NCBI GenBank assembly: GCA_016176845.1
Contig: JACOWJ010000029.1
Coordinates: 1-64,000 of the forward strand
Source: Nitrospinota bacterium
GTDB lineage: Bacteria; 2-12-FULL-45-22; JACOWJ01
Length of the DNA stretch: 64,000 nt
Direction of reading: 5' to 3'
Part shown: piece by piece, positions 47,757-57,837 of the stretch
How the letters are laid out: the number at the start of each line of letters is the position of its first letter
Numbering within the stretch: position 1 is the first letter of the stretch
Position numbers and translations under genes: made by a program
Notes under the pieces: model-generated
The model's database searches: none
Told to the model about the DNA's origin: nothing
The model's input: the letters and a program-made list of their open reading frames with translations, nothing else

Positions 47757-48824
47757 TTACCTTCCCAGCGCCTTCTGGATCCCCTCGGGGCTGGCCTCCA
47801 CGATCCCCTGCTCGGTGATGATTCCCTGGATGTAGCGGGCAGGAGTCACGTCAAAAGCGGGGTTGCGGGCAGCGCCCCCTTCGGGAGAGGTCCGGACCCG
47901 CTCGAACTCCCCCCGCTGCGACCATCCCCAGGCGTAAAGGACTTCCTCCTGGCTGCGCTCTTCGATGGGGATCTGATCGCCCGAGGGACAGTTCGGGTCG
48001 ATGGTCGTGGTGGGGGCCGCCACGTAAAAGGGGATCCCATTTTCCCTGGCCAGCACCGCCTTGGTGTAAGTGCCAATCTTGTTGGCCACGTCCCCGTTGG
48101 CGGCGATCCGATCGGACCCCACAATGACCATCTCGATCTGGCCGGTTTTCATATAGTATCCCGTGGCGTTATCCGCGATGATGGCGTAGGGGATCCCTTC
48201 CTGCCCCAGCTCCCAGGCGGTCAACCGCGAGCCCTGACAGCGGGGGCGGGTCTCATCCACATAGACGAAGACCTTCTTTCCCTGGCGGGCGGCGGCGTAC
48301 ATGGGGGAAAGAGCGGTGCCCCAATCGACGAAAGCCAGCCAGCCAGCGTTGCAATGGGTGGAAAGGTGCATCCCGCTCCGGATGAGCTGTTCCCCGTACT
48401 CCCCGATCCGTTGGCAGGCCGAGGCGTCCTCGTCCGCGATCGTTTGGGCCATCGCCACGGCCGCCTCCCGGGCCAACCGCGGATCGTCCCGGTGTCGCTC
48501 GATCTCGGCCAGGACCCTGTCGATGGCGTAGAAGAGATTTTGAGCAGTCGGCCGGGTGCTCCTCAAGGTCTGCGCCCCCCGTTGGATATATTCCCAGAAG
48601 CCCTTCTCCGGAGCCTCCAGGGCCACCTGGGCCATGCCGTATCCCCCCGTGGCCCCGATGGCCCCTGCCCCTCGCACCACCATGGTCTGAATGGCCTGGG
48701 CCGTCCTCTCGTGGTGCTCCATCTCCACGATCTCGAACCGGTGGGGAATGGGAGGTTGATTGATCATCTTGACCACCGGCCCCTCCATCCAAACGGTCCG
48801 GTAGTGCACCCCCTGAACCTTCAT
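47757..48824 (-). CDS. mtnA: S-methyl-5-thioribose-1-phosphate isomerase
   Basis: VVRGAGAIGATGGYGMA, STHCNAGWLAFVDWGTALSP, DETRPRCQGSRLTAWEL, VGSDRIAANGDVANKIGTY. Confidence 0.95.
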   Translation of the reverse strand: MKVQGVHYRTVWMEGPVVKMINQPPIPHRFEIVEMEHHERTAQAIQTMVVRGAGAIGATGGYGMAQVALEAPEKGFWEYIQRGAQTLRSTRPTAQNLFYAIDRVLAEIERHRDDPRLAREAAVAMAQTIADEDASACQRIGEYGEQLIRSGMHLSTHCNAGWLAFVDWGTALSPMYAAARQGKKVFVYVDETRPRCQGSRLTAWELGQEGIPYAIIADNATGYYMKTGQIEMVIVGSDRIAANGDVANKIGTYTKAVLARENGIPFYVAAPTTTIDPNCPSGDQIPIEERSQEEVLYAWGWSQRGEFERVRTSPEGGAARNPAFDVTPARYIQGIITEQGIVEASPEGIQKALGR

Positions 48825-48897
48825 GGACTTCTTCCTTTCTATTCCTCATCCTTCAGCAAGGGGCCGGGGCTCCCTGCTCTTTAGCAGCGTTAGACAT

Positions 48898-51126
48898 TTA
48901 GCTCTTATTCTTCAAAGCCGCCAGGATCTTCTCCGGCGTGACCGGCAGGCTATTAACCCGGACCCCCGTGGCGTTGGCGATGGCGTTGGCGATGGCCGCC
49001 GCCGAAGGCACATGCGGGGGCTCTCCCACACCCCGGGCTCCGTAAGGATTGGTACCCGAAGGCTCTTCGATCAGGATCGGATCGATGTTGGGAAGATCCA
49101 TGGCGGTGGGCATCTTGTAGTCGGTGAAATTGGGGTTGATCATCCGCCCATCGCTGAACTTCATCTGTTCCATCAGCCCGAAGCCGATCCCCTGGACGGC
49201 CCCACCCTGGATCTGGCCCTCGACCATCAGCGGGTTAAAGGCCAGGCCAACGTCCTGGGCGGCCACGAATTTGAGCAGCGTCACCTCCCCGGTCTCCGGG
49301 TCTACCTCCACCTCGGCCGCCTGGGCCACCAGGGTGATGGTATTCTTGATCATCAGATTCTCGGTCCTAGCCTGCAGGAGCTTACCCGTCTGCTGGCGGT
49401 ACCGGGACGCCAGCTCCCTTAAGGCGATCCCTCTCTGGGGGTTGCCGGCGACCACCACTTGCCCCCCCTCCAACGAGAGTTCCTGCGGGGAGACGCCCAA
49501 CTCGCCGGAGGCTAGCTCGAAGAGCGGTTTTTTGATGGCGTCGCAGGACACCTTGATGGCATTGCTCATGTTATAGGCAATCATGCTGCCGCCGCTGGGC
49601 GGGACCATCGGGACTTTGTTGGGCACCTCGGTCCGGATGCTCACCCACTCGAAGGGGATCCCGAACTCCTCGGCCGCCACCTGGGCTAAGACGGTGGGAG
49701 CACCGGTCAGGTCCACCACGCCGCTGACCACGGAAAGGGTGCCGTCTTCATTGAGGGTCACCTCCGCACCGCTGGGCATAGCCATGGTGTTCCACTGGCC
49801 GCAGGCGATCCCCTTGCCCCGATTCTTCCCGCTGGGGGTGCCCCAGCCGATCCCCTCGGCCACCGCGTCCAGGAGCTTGGGGAGGCTGGATTTCTTCAGC
49901 TTCTCTCCGGCGAAGGTGGCATCCCCATCTCGGAGGGCATTCTTGCGGCGCAGATCCAGGGGATCGATCCCCAGCTTCTGGGCGATCTCGTCCATCTGGG
50001 ACTCCACGGCGAAGGTCACCTGGGGAAAGCCCGGGGCCCGGTAGGAGCCACAGTTGGGTCCGTTGATGTAGACGGAGTAACCCTCCAGATGGGCGTTCTC
50101 GATATGGTAGGGACCACAAGCGCTGGAGGACGAACCCTGGGCCGTCAGGGGGGTCATGCCGGCATAGCCGCCGGAATCGTAGATCACCTTGGCCTCGCGG
50201 GCCAGGATCGTCCCATCCTTCTTCACGCCGGTCTTAAGGTAGATCTTGGCCGAGGAGCGCGGGGTAGCGCTGGTGAACTCCTCTTCCCGGCTGATGGTGA
50301 TCTTGACCGGTCGGCGGGTCTTGCGCGCCAGGACTGTGGCCACGTGGGAGATCAAGGGGGGAAACTTCCCGCCGAAGCCGGCCCCGATGGTCGAGGGGAC
50401 GATCTCGATCTTCTCCTCGGGCAACCCCAAGGCCTGGGAGAGGAGCATGCGCAGGATAAAGGTGGCCTGAGTGGTCGTCCAGATGGTGACCTGGCCATCC
50501 TCCTCCACCCTGGCGATGGCGGAATGGGGCTCGAGGTAGCCCTGGTGGGTGTTGGGGGTGGTGTAGACCCCCTCGACGACCAGGTCCGATTCCTGGAAGG
50601 CCTTATGCACGTCACCGCGGTCGAGCACAAAGGCCATGTTGGCGTTTCCTTTCCGTGTGACCGGGGGCAACATCCCCCCGTACTGGGAGAGCTTCTCATG
50701 CAGGATGGGAGCGTCAGGCCTGAGGGCCTCCTCGGGGTCGAGGAGGGCCGGAAGCACTTCGTACTCCACTTTGATCATTTCCAGGGCCTTCTCGGCGATC
50801 TCCTCCGTGTCTGCGGCAGCGGCAGCCACCCGGTCTCCCTTGAAGTAGACCTTGCCGGTGGCGAAGATCCGCTCATCGGCCACCAGCCAGCCGTAGGGCT
50901 CCCCGGGACAATCCTGGGCGGTAGCCACCGCTCTCACTCCCGGCAGGGCCTCGGCCGCCGAGGTATCGATCTTCAGGATCCGGGCATGGGCATGGGGGCT
51001 ATAAAGAATCTTGCCGTAGAGCATCTCCTTCTCGCCCTTATCGTCCGCAAAGACCGCCTTGCCCGTGACCTTCTCAACAGCATCCAGCCGTTTGATGTTC
51101 TTTCCGATGACTGAATATTTGCCCAT
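48898..51126 (-). CDS. Xanthine dehydrogenase-family molybdopterin-binding subunit
   Basis: YSVIGKNIKRLDAVEKVTGKAVFADD, TIGAGFGGKFPPLISHV, AAQDVGLAFNPLMVEGQIQGG, GVGEPPHVP. Confidence 0.95.
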   Translation of the reverse strand: MGKYSVIGKNIKRLDAVEKVTGKAVFADDKGEKEMLYGKILYSPHAHARILKIDTSAAEALPGVRAVATAQDCPGEPYGWLVADERIFATGKVYFKGDRVAAAAADTEEIAEKALEMIKVEYEVLPALLDPEEALRPDAPILHEKLSQYGGMLPPVTRKGNANMAFVLDRGDVHKAFQESDLVVEGVYTTPNTHQGYLEPHSAIARVEEDGQVTIWTTTQATFILRMLLSQALGLPEEKIEIVPSTIGAGFGGKFPPLISHVATVLARKTRRPVKITISREEEFTSATPRSSAKIYLKTGVKKDGTILAREAKVIYDSGGYAGMTPLTAQGSSSSACGPYHIENAHLEGYSVYINGPNCGSYRAPGFPQVTFAVESQMDEIAQKLGIDPLDLRRKNALRDGDATFAGEKLKKSSLPKLLDAVAEGIGWGTPSGKNRGKGIACGQWNTMAMPSGAEVTLNEDGTLSVVSGVVDLTGAPTVLAQVAAEEFGIPFEWVSIRTEVPNKVPMVPPSGGSMIAYNMSNAIKVSCDAIKKPLFELASGELGVSPQELSLEGGQVVVAGNPQRGIALRELASRYRQQTGKLLQARTENLMIKNTITLVAQAAEVEVDPETGEVTLLKFVAAQDVGLAFNPLMVEGQIQGGAVQGIGFGLMEQMKFSDGRMINPNFTDYKMPTAMDLPNIDPILIEEPSGTNPYGARGVGEPPHVPSAAAIANAIANATGVRVNSLPVTPEKILAALKNKS

Positions 51127-51139
51127 CGATCCTCCCTCG

Positions 51140-51450
51140 CTACGCGAGAATTGAAAATTTAAAATTGAAAATTGAAAATTGCAAATTAAGGAAGGCTTAA
51201 AATTCCCTGTTCGCTTTTACATTTCCCGATCTCCGAAAAGGCCTTCTTGCATGATACGAAAATGTCCCCTCACCCCAACCCTCTCCCCAAGAGGAGAGGG
51301 AGTGTCGTAAGCCATTTTCATGGGCTTTGGTGCTCCAGGGGCGCATGGCGCATTGACAAGAATTGAATTGCCAAGTGGAAATTGGAAATTGTAAAACGCA
51401 AAACGGGAATTTTTAAATTTAAAATTTTCAATTTTCAATTTTCAATCCCC
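51140..51450. repeat. Composite repeat island between small and large hydroxylase subunit genes
   Basis: TTGAAAA/TTTAAAA heptads, CCCTCACCCCAACCCTCTCCCC repeat copy 2 (51259-51350), then GGAAATT/TTTTCAA heptads. Confidence 0.85.
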
Positions 51451-51474
51451 CGAAGGGGCAGTTCCCCGAAGGGG

Positions 51475-51933
51475 TTACGGGTTAACGGACATGATGGCCT
51501 TGACGATCTTATCGTAGCCCGTGCAGCGGCAGAGATTGCCGGCAATCGCCGTCCGGACTTCGAGCTCGGTGGGGTGGGGATTGGACTCCAGCAGGGCCTT
51601 GGTCGAGAGGACCATACCCGGGGTGCAGAAGCCGCACTGGATGGCTCCATGATCGATGAAGGCCTGTTGGATGGGATGAAGCACGCCGTTTTGGGCGACG
51701 CCCTCGATGGTCTGGATGTGCTGGCCGTCGGCCTCTACCGCCAAGGTCAGGCAAGAATTGACGGGCCTTCCCTCTAGCAGGACGGTGCAGGTGCCACAAT
51801 CGCCCATCCCGCAGCCCTCCTTGGTGCCGGTCAGGCTCAGGTCCCTGCGCAAGACGTCCAGCAGTGTCCTCTGGCTGTCCACTTCCAGGGTGTAACTCTT
51901 TTCGTTGACAATCAAAGTGATGTTGTGCTTCAA
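51475..51933 (-). CDS. (2Fe-2S)-binding small subunit of molybdenum hydroxylase
   Basis: CGMGDCGTCTVLLEGRPVNSCL, CGFCTPGMVLSTKALLE, IAGNLCRCTGY. Confidence 0.96.
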   Translation of the reverse strand: MKHNITLIVNEKSYTLEVDSQRTLLDVLRRDLSLTGTKEGCGMGDCGTCTVLLEGRPVNSCLTLAVEADGQHIQTIEGVAQNGVLHPIQQAFIDHGAIQCGFCTPGMVLSTKALLESNPHPTELEVRTAIAGNLCRCTGYDKIVKAIMSVNP

Positions 51934-51991
51934 GGTCTTAGCCTCCCTGCGAATTCCTCAAGTTAGGGGTTAGGGACTATGAGCTTTGAGC

Positions 51992-52856
51992 TTATCTTGC
52001 CAACGCGGCCGCCTGCATGAGGGTCCGGCTGGTCAGGGCCTGGACGATGGCCCGGCGATATTCGATCGAGCCCCGCATATCGGTGATGGGCCGGGCCTCT
52101 TGGGCAGCAGCCGTGCCGGCCTGGGCAGCCAGATCCTGGGTCAGGGCCTTCCCCGACAAGAGGGACTCCGCCTGGCGGGCTCGGAGAGGTGTAGGGGCTA
52201 CCGCCCCCAGCGTGATCCGGGCTCCAGCGCAAACCCCATCTTGAAAGGAAACGCAGGAGGCTACGCAGACAATGGCGATCTCCATGGCTTTGCGCACTCC
52301 GTGCTTCAGGAAGATGGCTGCGCTCCGCTGTGCGGCGGGAGGAACCTTCAGGGCCACCAGGAGCTCATCATCTTTGAGGACCGTCTGGTTGGGACCGGTA
52401 AAAAAGTCCTCCAGCAGCAGCTCCCGTTGGCCTGCAGATCCCTGGATCACTGCCGTGGCCCCCAGAGCAATCAGGGGAGGGGCCATGTCGGCCGAGGGGA
52501 CCGCGTGGCAGAGGTTGCCGCCGACGGTGCCCCTGTTGCGCACCTGAACGGAGCCAATCGTCCCGGCGGCCTGGGACAGGACAGGGTAATGGCCGGCGAT
52601 GTCGCGGTTGGCCAAAATATCGGAATGGGTGGTCATGGCCCCGATCCTCAGTCCCGAGCTCGCATCATAGCTGATCCCCCGCAGAGAGGAGAGCTTTTTC
52701 AAGTCGATCAGGGCCGCCGGCGTGGCCAACTTATTCTTGAGCTGGGGCAGGAGATCGGTCCCTCCCGCCAGGGGAACTCCCCTGCCCTTGTGCTGGGCTA
52801 GCATGGCAATCGCCTGATCCACCGAAGTGGGGGCAAAATAATCGAAGGCTTGCACG
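51992..52856 (-). CDS. FAD-binding medium subunit of molybdenum hydroxylase (GTG start)
   Basis: AFDYFAPTSVDQAIAMLAQHKGRGVPLAGGTDLLPQLK, RNRGTVGGNLCHAVPSADMAPPL. Confidence 0.95.
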
Positions 52857-53586
52857 GTTGACCCCTCCCTTTCTAAATGCAGTGAAGGTGAAGAGAGGTC
52901 GCCCAAAACCAGGCAGTCCTGGCGACTCTCCCCTCGGTGAAGTTGACAAAGACAAAAGACAATGGTAACCCAAAGACCCACCCTCCTACGAGGTTGACCG
53001 GGAGGCGGTGTCTTCCGGGGGCTAACCTCCACAAAAAGCTAGGGTTACTCTATTACATCTGACATTCCGTCGTCAATATTTTTTTCACTGGATCGTATAG
53101 GTATTTCCATTTTTCGTCCCCCTCCCCCTGACCTCGCACCAGGGGAGGGTTGGGGTGGGGGTGAACCTAACTTGCGAATTCCTCTCTTGACTTTCTCCGT
53201 TCCCAGATGTACTTTTTCCACAGGGCAAATTCCTATCCAAAAATCTCCCCAAGAGCAAATTCCTATCCAAGAAAGATAGGGTTAAGATTGTCCATGATTT
53301 GGACGATACAAAGGGTAATCAGCCGATCGAACCCTGCCCGGCCGGTGCGATCACCGGTACCTATAGCGGCCAAGGTTGCTCGCCGAACCATGGCAGCGCT
53401 ATATTAAATTATCCCCCCTTGCGAAGGGGGGGGTTCTTCGCTAAAAATGGAAATTCCTATACGACCCAGGTACACTGCCAATGGCGAGATCGAGAGCAAG
53501 GCTTCGGGGACCGGACTACGACCTATGTGTACCGCATTTTAAGAAACCTTATGACTGCCGTCTCGCTGGAAGGACGCGCGTGTAGT

Positions 53587-55491
53587 ATGGGAATGAAACG
53601 TTACAACTTTTTAAAAATAATTTCGGCGATTTCGGGGTCGATGTGTCTGTTGGCATCCTCCTTACCTGTTGAAGCTGATGTCCTTGAAAAAATCCAAATT
53701 CCCCTTTCTTACCTACAAAAGAATGATATTTCCACCCACTCTGAAGTGAAAAAAAGCCTTCTATCTTTGAATAAGTGGATTAGCAAAAGAGACAAAAAGG
53801 GGATAAAAAAAACAATAGATAATCTTAAAACGATTCGTCTAAATTGGGGGAGCAGGAATCTTCCGTTTATCGCGGATTTCCTCCGAGGAAAAGGCCAATT
53901 CTTGTTTCAATTAGAGGAATATGATTTGGGGATTTTTCTGTTGGAACAGGCTAAAGATGCATTTCCTGAAGATTATAGAATTCGTTTTTCTCTCACTAAA
54001 ATTTATTGCTCTAATCAGGGATTTGACCTTAGAAAGGGATATTTAAACCTGAAAGATGGACTTGGGCTTTATCTAAATTCAAAATTGAGGCAAGATCGGT
54101 TTGTTTATTCTTCCATTATTTTATTTTGTTTCGCTTTTGTAATTTCCATTTATCTCTATTTTATGCTTCTTCTATTGAAAAATTATAAAAAAGTAAGCTA
54201 TGATCTCAAGAAAATACTAGGACTCAATGTTAAATCGTTATTTTCATCTTTCTTTACAATTCTTCTTATCCTACTTCCAGGCATCGCAGGTAGTTTTTAT
54301 GTTTTTATCCTGTCTATCCCTGCCTTTATCTGGCCTTATTTGAGAAATTTAAACAAAGCTATTTTGGCTGTGTTTACTGCATTTCTTTTATTTTGTCCGA
54401 TTACATTGGGTTATGCTGTAGAAGGAATCATAAAATACAACTCCTCTTATAACGGAAAACTTGATGATTTTTCCCATAATGTTTGGGACACCGAAACGTT
54501 AAATTATTTTAAAGACCGTCTTAATAAAGACATGCATGATCCTTTTATCAATACATCTGTAGGATTACTCTACAAATGGATGGGAGATCTAAATAAATAT
54601 CATCGCATATTTAACAAACTTAATCAGGATAACCCAGATCATGTACCCACTTTGATCAATTTTGGAAATTCCATGCTTTTATCTGGAAAGCTTGATGAAG
54701 CGATGAAGCTCTACCAACAAGCCCTGAAGATTGCCCCTAATAGCGTAGAAGCCCATTATAATTTAAGTCTGGCTCTGGAGGAGAATATGAAATTTGTGGA
54801 GGCGAGAGGAGAGTATCAGAAAGCGCACGCCATAGATCCAATCAGGCTTCAGCGTCTTCTGTCTCAATTCTTGGCCCAAAAATCCAATAACGTGCAACCA
54901 ATGGATAAAATCGCAGATATTCCCAAATTTGAAGCGACAGAAAATTCCCAGATCTTATCAAACCAAATGAAGGAAGAGGTGTTAAATTTTCTCTTAATTC
55001 CACTCTTACGAAAAGAATCGATCATTCCCTTCGCGACTTCGCTACTTTTTCTCATACTGCTTATGCTATGGCGTTACAAAATATTAACCAAAGCAAGCGA
55101 ACAATGTGATACCTGCGGTACAGTCTTTGAGCGGGAAATGAAATGCCCGTTGTGCATTGCCATGAAGACATCCCACATGCGGCTAGATCCTGAAAAAAGG
55201 GAAATGGCGTCTGTGAAGATATGGAGATATTCCATATTTAAAAAAACTGTTCCAACCCTATTTAATGCGATCTTACCCGGATCAGGTCTACTTTTTGACG
55301 ATTCAGATCTAGCAGGGTTTGTTTTTATTTTTTTGACCCTATTTTTGGTTATTTGCGGAGCCCTCTTTTTAATTTGTCCTTCACAGCCTTTTCAGGTTGA
55401 AGTAATCATTACTTTTTTGGCTGGGTACTATATGATCATTAACTTTCTTTTTATTTTTCAAACTAAAATATGGCACTTAAAGGAAATTTAA
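53587..55491 (+). CDS. TPR-containing multi-pass membrane protein with CxxC...CxxC zinc-ribbon-like motif
   Basis: TPR units (ALKIAPNSVEAHYNLSLALEENMKFVEARGEYQKAHAIDP), several TM segments, CDTCGTVFEREMKCPLC. Start uncertain. Confidence 0.8.
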   Translation: MGMKRYNFLKIISAISGSMCLLASSLPVEADVLEKIQIPLSYLQKNDISTHSEVKKSLLSLNKWISKRDKKGIKKTIDNLKTIRLNWGSRNLPFIADFLRGKGQFLFQLEEYDLGIFLLEQAKDAFPEDYRIRFSLTKIYCSNQGFDLRKGYLNLKDGLGLYLNSKLRQDRFVYSSIILFCFAFVISIYLYFMLLLLKNYKKVSYDLKKILGLNVKSLFSSFFTILLILLPGIAGSFYVFILSIPAFIWPYLRNLNKAILAVFTAFLLFCPITLGYAVEGIIKYNSSYNGKLDDFSHNVWDTETLNYFKDRLNKDMHDPFINTSVGLLYKWMGDLNKYHRIFNKLNQDNPDHVPTLINFGNSMLLSGKLDEAMKLYQQALKIAPNSVEAHYNLSLALEENMKFVEARGEYQKAHAIDPIRLQRLLSQFLAQKSNNVQPMDKIADIPKFEATENSQILSNQMKEEVLNFLLIPLLRKESIIPFATSLLFLILLMLWRYKILTKASEQCDTCGTVFEREMKCPLCIAMKTSHMRLDPEKREMASVKIWRYSIFKKTVPTLFNAILPGSGLLFDDSDLAGFVFIFLTLFLVICGALFLICPSQPFQVEVIITFLAGYYMIINFLFIFQTKIWHLKEI

Positions 55492-56612
55492 AAGATTTTT
55501 CGATTAATAATATTCTCCAGATGATTTTTCTGGAGAAAAAGGGTGGGAGGCTTCTTGTAACCTCCGGAAAAGAATCGATTTCCGTTTTTTTTGATGAAGG
55601 GAAAATACTTCATGCGGAGCAAGGGGGGATAATTGATAAAAGAAGAATGAAACGAGTATTGCTTAAAAATCAATATTTAACTAAAGAACAGTGGGATTTG
55701 ATGGTGGAAGAAAGTGAACGCACCTTTCAACCCCTATGGATACTTTTATCTCGCATTTTAGAAAAAAATACCCATGCATTCCTTTTTCTTCACCAACGTC
55801 ATATTGAACATGTCCTTTTTAGCCTCCTTCGATGGGAGAGGGGTGAGTATGAATATAACCCAGAAGACGTCCCCCACCTGGATAAAAAGGTATTCAGGCC
55901 GGTTGAAGGGGAATTCCTTCTGATGGAAGGATATCGAGTTATCGATGAGTTGAAAAAACTGGAATCCAAGCTTCCACCGATGGAAACCAAGATCTTTACT
56001 TCAACAGAGTATAACAAAATAGTGACTGAAAATGATATTCGAGTCGATGATAACGAAAGATACATTCTGTCGATTTTAGAGCAACCCATATCCCTGAATG
56101 ACCTTTTCGATTCAAGTCAGATTAATATTTGTGAAACAGGGAAAGGCGTTGAAAAGTTACTATCTTCAGGCATTTTAACGGTCTTATCAAAAGGAGAAGT
56201 ACCTAAACTATCGGACAAATCAACGCATAACTGGAGGAAGCACGCTGTTGTCGGGTCGATATTTTTTTCCGTATTCCTCGGAATTTTGGTTCGAACAAAA
56301 TATTTGGATACAGAATTCGCATCAAATCAATTAGTTAACAGGTATAAAATAATTCAGGTAACAGATACAATGAACAATATTGTAAAATCATTGAAGTTTT
56401 ACATTTCACTAACAGGAACATTTCCATATAATCTTGAATCATTGGTGAAAGAGGGCTACATCTCAAGGAAAGAAACCTTGGATCCATGGGGAAGACAATT
56501 TATCCTTGAAAAAAATAGCCAATTTTTTGCAATCTTTAGTCAAGGTCCCTCCCCGGATGATCCTGGAGATGATATATATTTTCATTTGGATAACCAATTT
56601 TATCACGAATGA
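55470..56612 (+). CDS. DUF4388 protein with TM segment and C-terminal GspG/pseudopilin-like domain
   Basis: MALKGNLKDFSINNILQMIFLEKKGGRLLV; C-terminal LKFYISLTGTFPYNLESLVKEGYISRKETLDPWGRQFILEKNSQFFAIFSQGPSPDDPGDDI. Confidence 0.8.
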   Translation: MALKGNLKDFSINNILQMIFLEKKGGRLLVTSGKESISVFFDEGKILHAEQGGIIDKRRMKRVLLKNQYLTKEQWDLMVEESERTFQPLWILLSRILEKNTHAFLFLHQRHIEHVLFSLLRWERGEYEYNPEDVPHLDKKVFRPVEGEFLLMEGYRVIDELKKLESKLPPMETKIFTSTEYNKIVTENDIRVDDNERYILSILEQPISLNDLFDSSQINICETGKGVEKLLSSGILTVLSKGEVPKLSDKSTHNWRKHAVVGSIFFSVFLGILVRTKYLDTEFASNQLVNRYKIIQVTDTMNNIVKSLKFYISLTGTFPYNLESLVKEGYISRKETLDPWGRQFILEKNSQFFAIFSQGPSPDDPGDDIYFHLDNQFYHE

Positions 56613-56618
56613 CTTGTA

Positions 56619-57476
56619 ATGGATAAAACAGAAGAGAGACAGAACCCCTCGACATACTTAAAATTGGCCCAGACCTTCTTAAGTCTGGGCGATGACGATC
56701 TTGCAAGACTGACCTGCGAGAGAGGGCTAAAACACTTTCCAACAGATGCGAGCCTGCATACTCAGAGGGGAAGTACATTAATCAGCTCGTACAACAAATC
56801 GAAGAAAACGGAAGATCTTATTCAGGCAATTAAGTCTTTCGAGAAGTCTATAGCCATCAATCCCGACAATTATCTCGCATTGATGTTGTCTGCCAAGATT
56901 TATATTAAGGTAAAAGCCTACTTTAAGGCCAGACAAAAACTTACGATGATTCTTTCATCTTTTCCCGGAGATCCTAAGGCGACTGAATTGCTAAAGTTAA
57001 TTTCAGCTAAGGAACAGCATTTGAAGCTAGTAGACGAAGAAAAACTGCAAGTAGAGCTAGAAGGCGATGATGATGATATTGATAGTCAGGAAGATCAGAT
57101 TTCAGCTAATTACGATTTACTAGCCTCCTATCTAAACCTATTTAAGGAGGAATATGGAATTGAGATGGTATTGTTGGTAGATAAATATGGAATGGTTATT
57201 AAAAGTATTAATATGTCAAAACGAGATTCCAACCGATACGGGATCGCTGTTTCAAATATATTCAGGTCGTCTCAAAACGCCGTGCGGAAAACGAGTCTTA
57301 GCACCTTTTCGAAAGGATTTTTAATCACTCCTGAATACAACATCTACATTGTGGATGTAAAAGGTACCATCTTAGTCATTGTAACACTCCCTAAGGCCGA
57401 AAATGAAGGGATTGAAAAGAGAATCGAACATTATGTCAGAGAAATAGACTCAAAATGGACATCGAAGAAATCCTGA
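56619..57476 (+). CDS. TPR plus roadblock/LC7 domain protein
   Basis: N-terminal TPR; C-terminal LLASYLNLFKEEYGIEMVLLVDKYGMVIKS...GIAVSNIFRSSQNAVRKTSLSTFSKGFLITPEYNIYIVDVKGTILVIVTL. Confidence 0.78.
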   Translation: MDKTEERQNPSTYLKLAQTFLSLGDDDLARLTCERGLKHFPTDASLHTQRGSTLISSYNKSKKTEDLIQAIKSFEKSIAINPDNYLALMLSAKIYIKVKAYFKARQKLTMILSSFPGDPKATELLKLISAKEQHLKLVDEEKLQVELEGDDDDIDSQEDQISANYDLLASYLNLFKEEYGIEMVLLVDKYGMVIKSINMSKRDSNRYGIAVSNIFRSSQNAVRKTSLSTFSKGFLITPEYNIYIVDVKGTILVIVTLPKAENEGIEKRIEHYVREIDSKWTSKKS

Positions 57477-57811
57477 AAAAGCTGAACAGGAACAAACATA
57501 TCAAAGGAAGTCTGGTGATTACCCAAGAAGGTATGGTGGTAATGTCGGCATTGGGGGCCGGGCAAAACGCTGACATTTTTGCTGCTTTCTATTCCTCCGT
57601 GGGCTTAACCATTTTGAAATCATTAAAGAACTTAGACATTGAAACCTTTTATCGGTATATCTTATCGTCCGAGGATTCCAACCTTTTTTTTGTTAACATT
57701 GGAAAACTGTACCTTGTGGTCATAACCGATATCGATGTGAAACTGTCGGAAATGAATGTGGAACTTTATCAGATCGAGAGCCTAATTCGAAAAACGGGGC
57801 GCCTTGAATAA
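57455..57811 (+). CDS. Roadblock/LC7-like protein
   Basis: IEEILKKLNRNKHIKGSLVITQEGMVVMSALGAGQNADIFAAFYSSVGLTILKSLKNL...LYLVVITDIDVKLSEM. Confidence 0.75.
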   Translation: MDIEEILKKLNRNKHIKGSLVITQEGMVVMSALGAGQNADIFAAFYSSVGLTILKSLKNLDIETFYRYILSSEDSNLFFVNIGKLYLVVITDIDVKLSEMNVELYQIESLIRKTGRLE

Positions 57812-57837
57812 CCATAAAAATAGCTCACGGTAAAACA

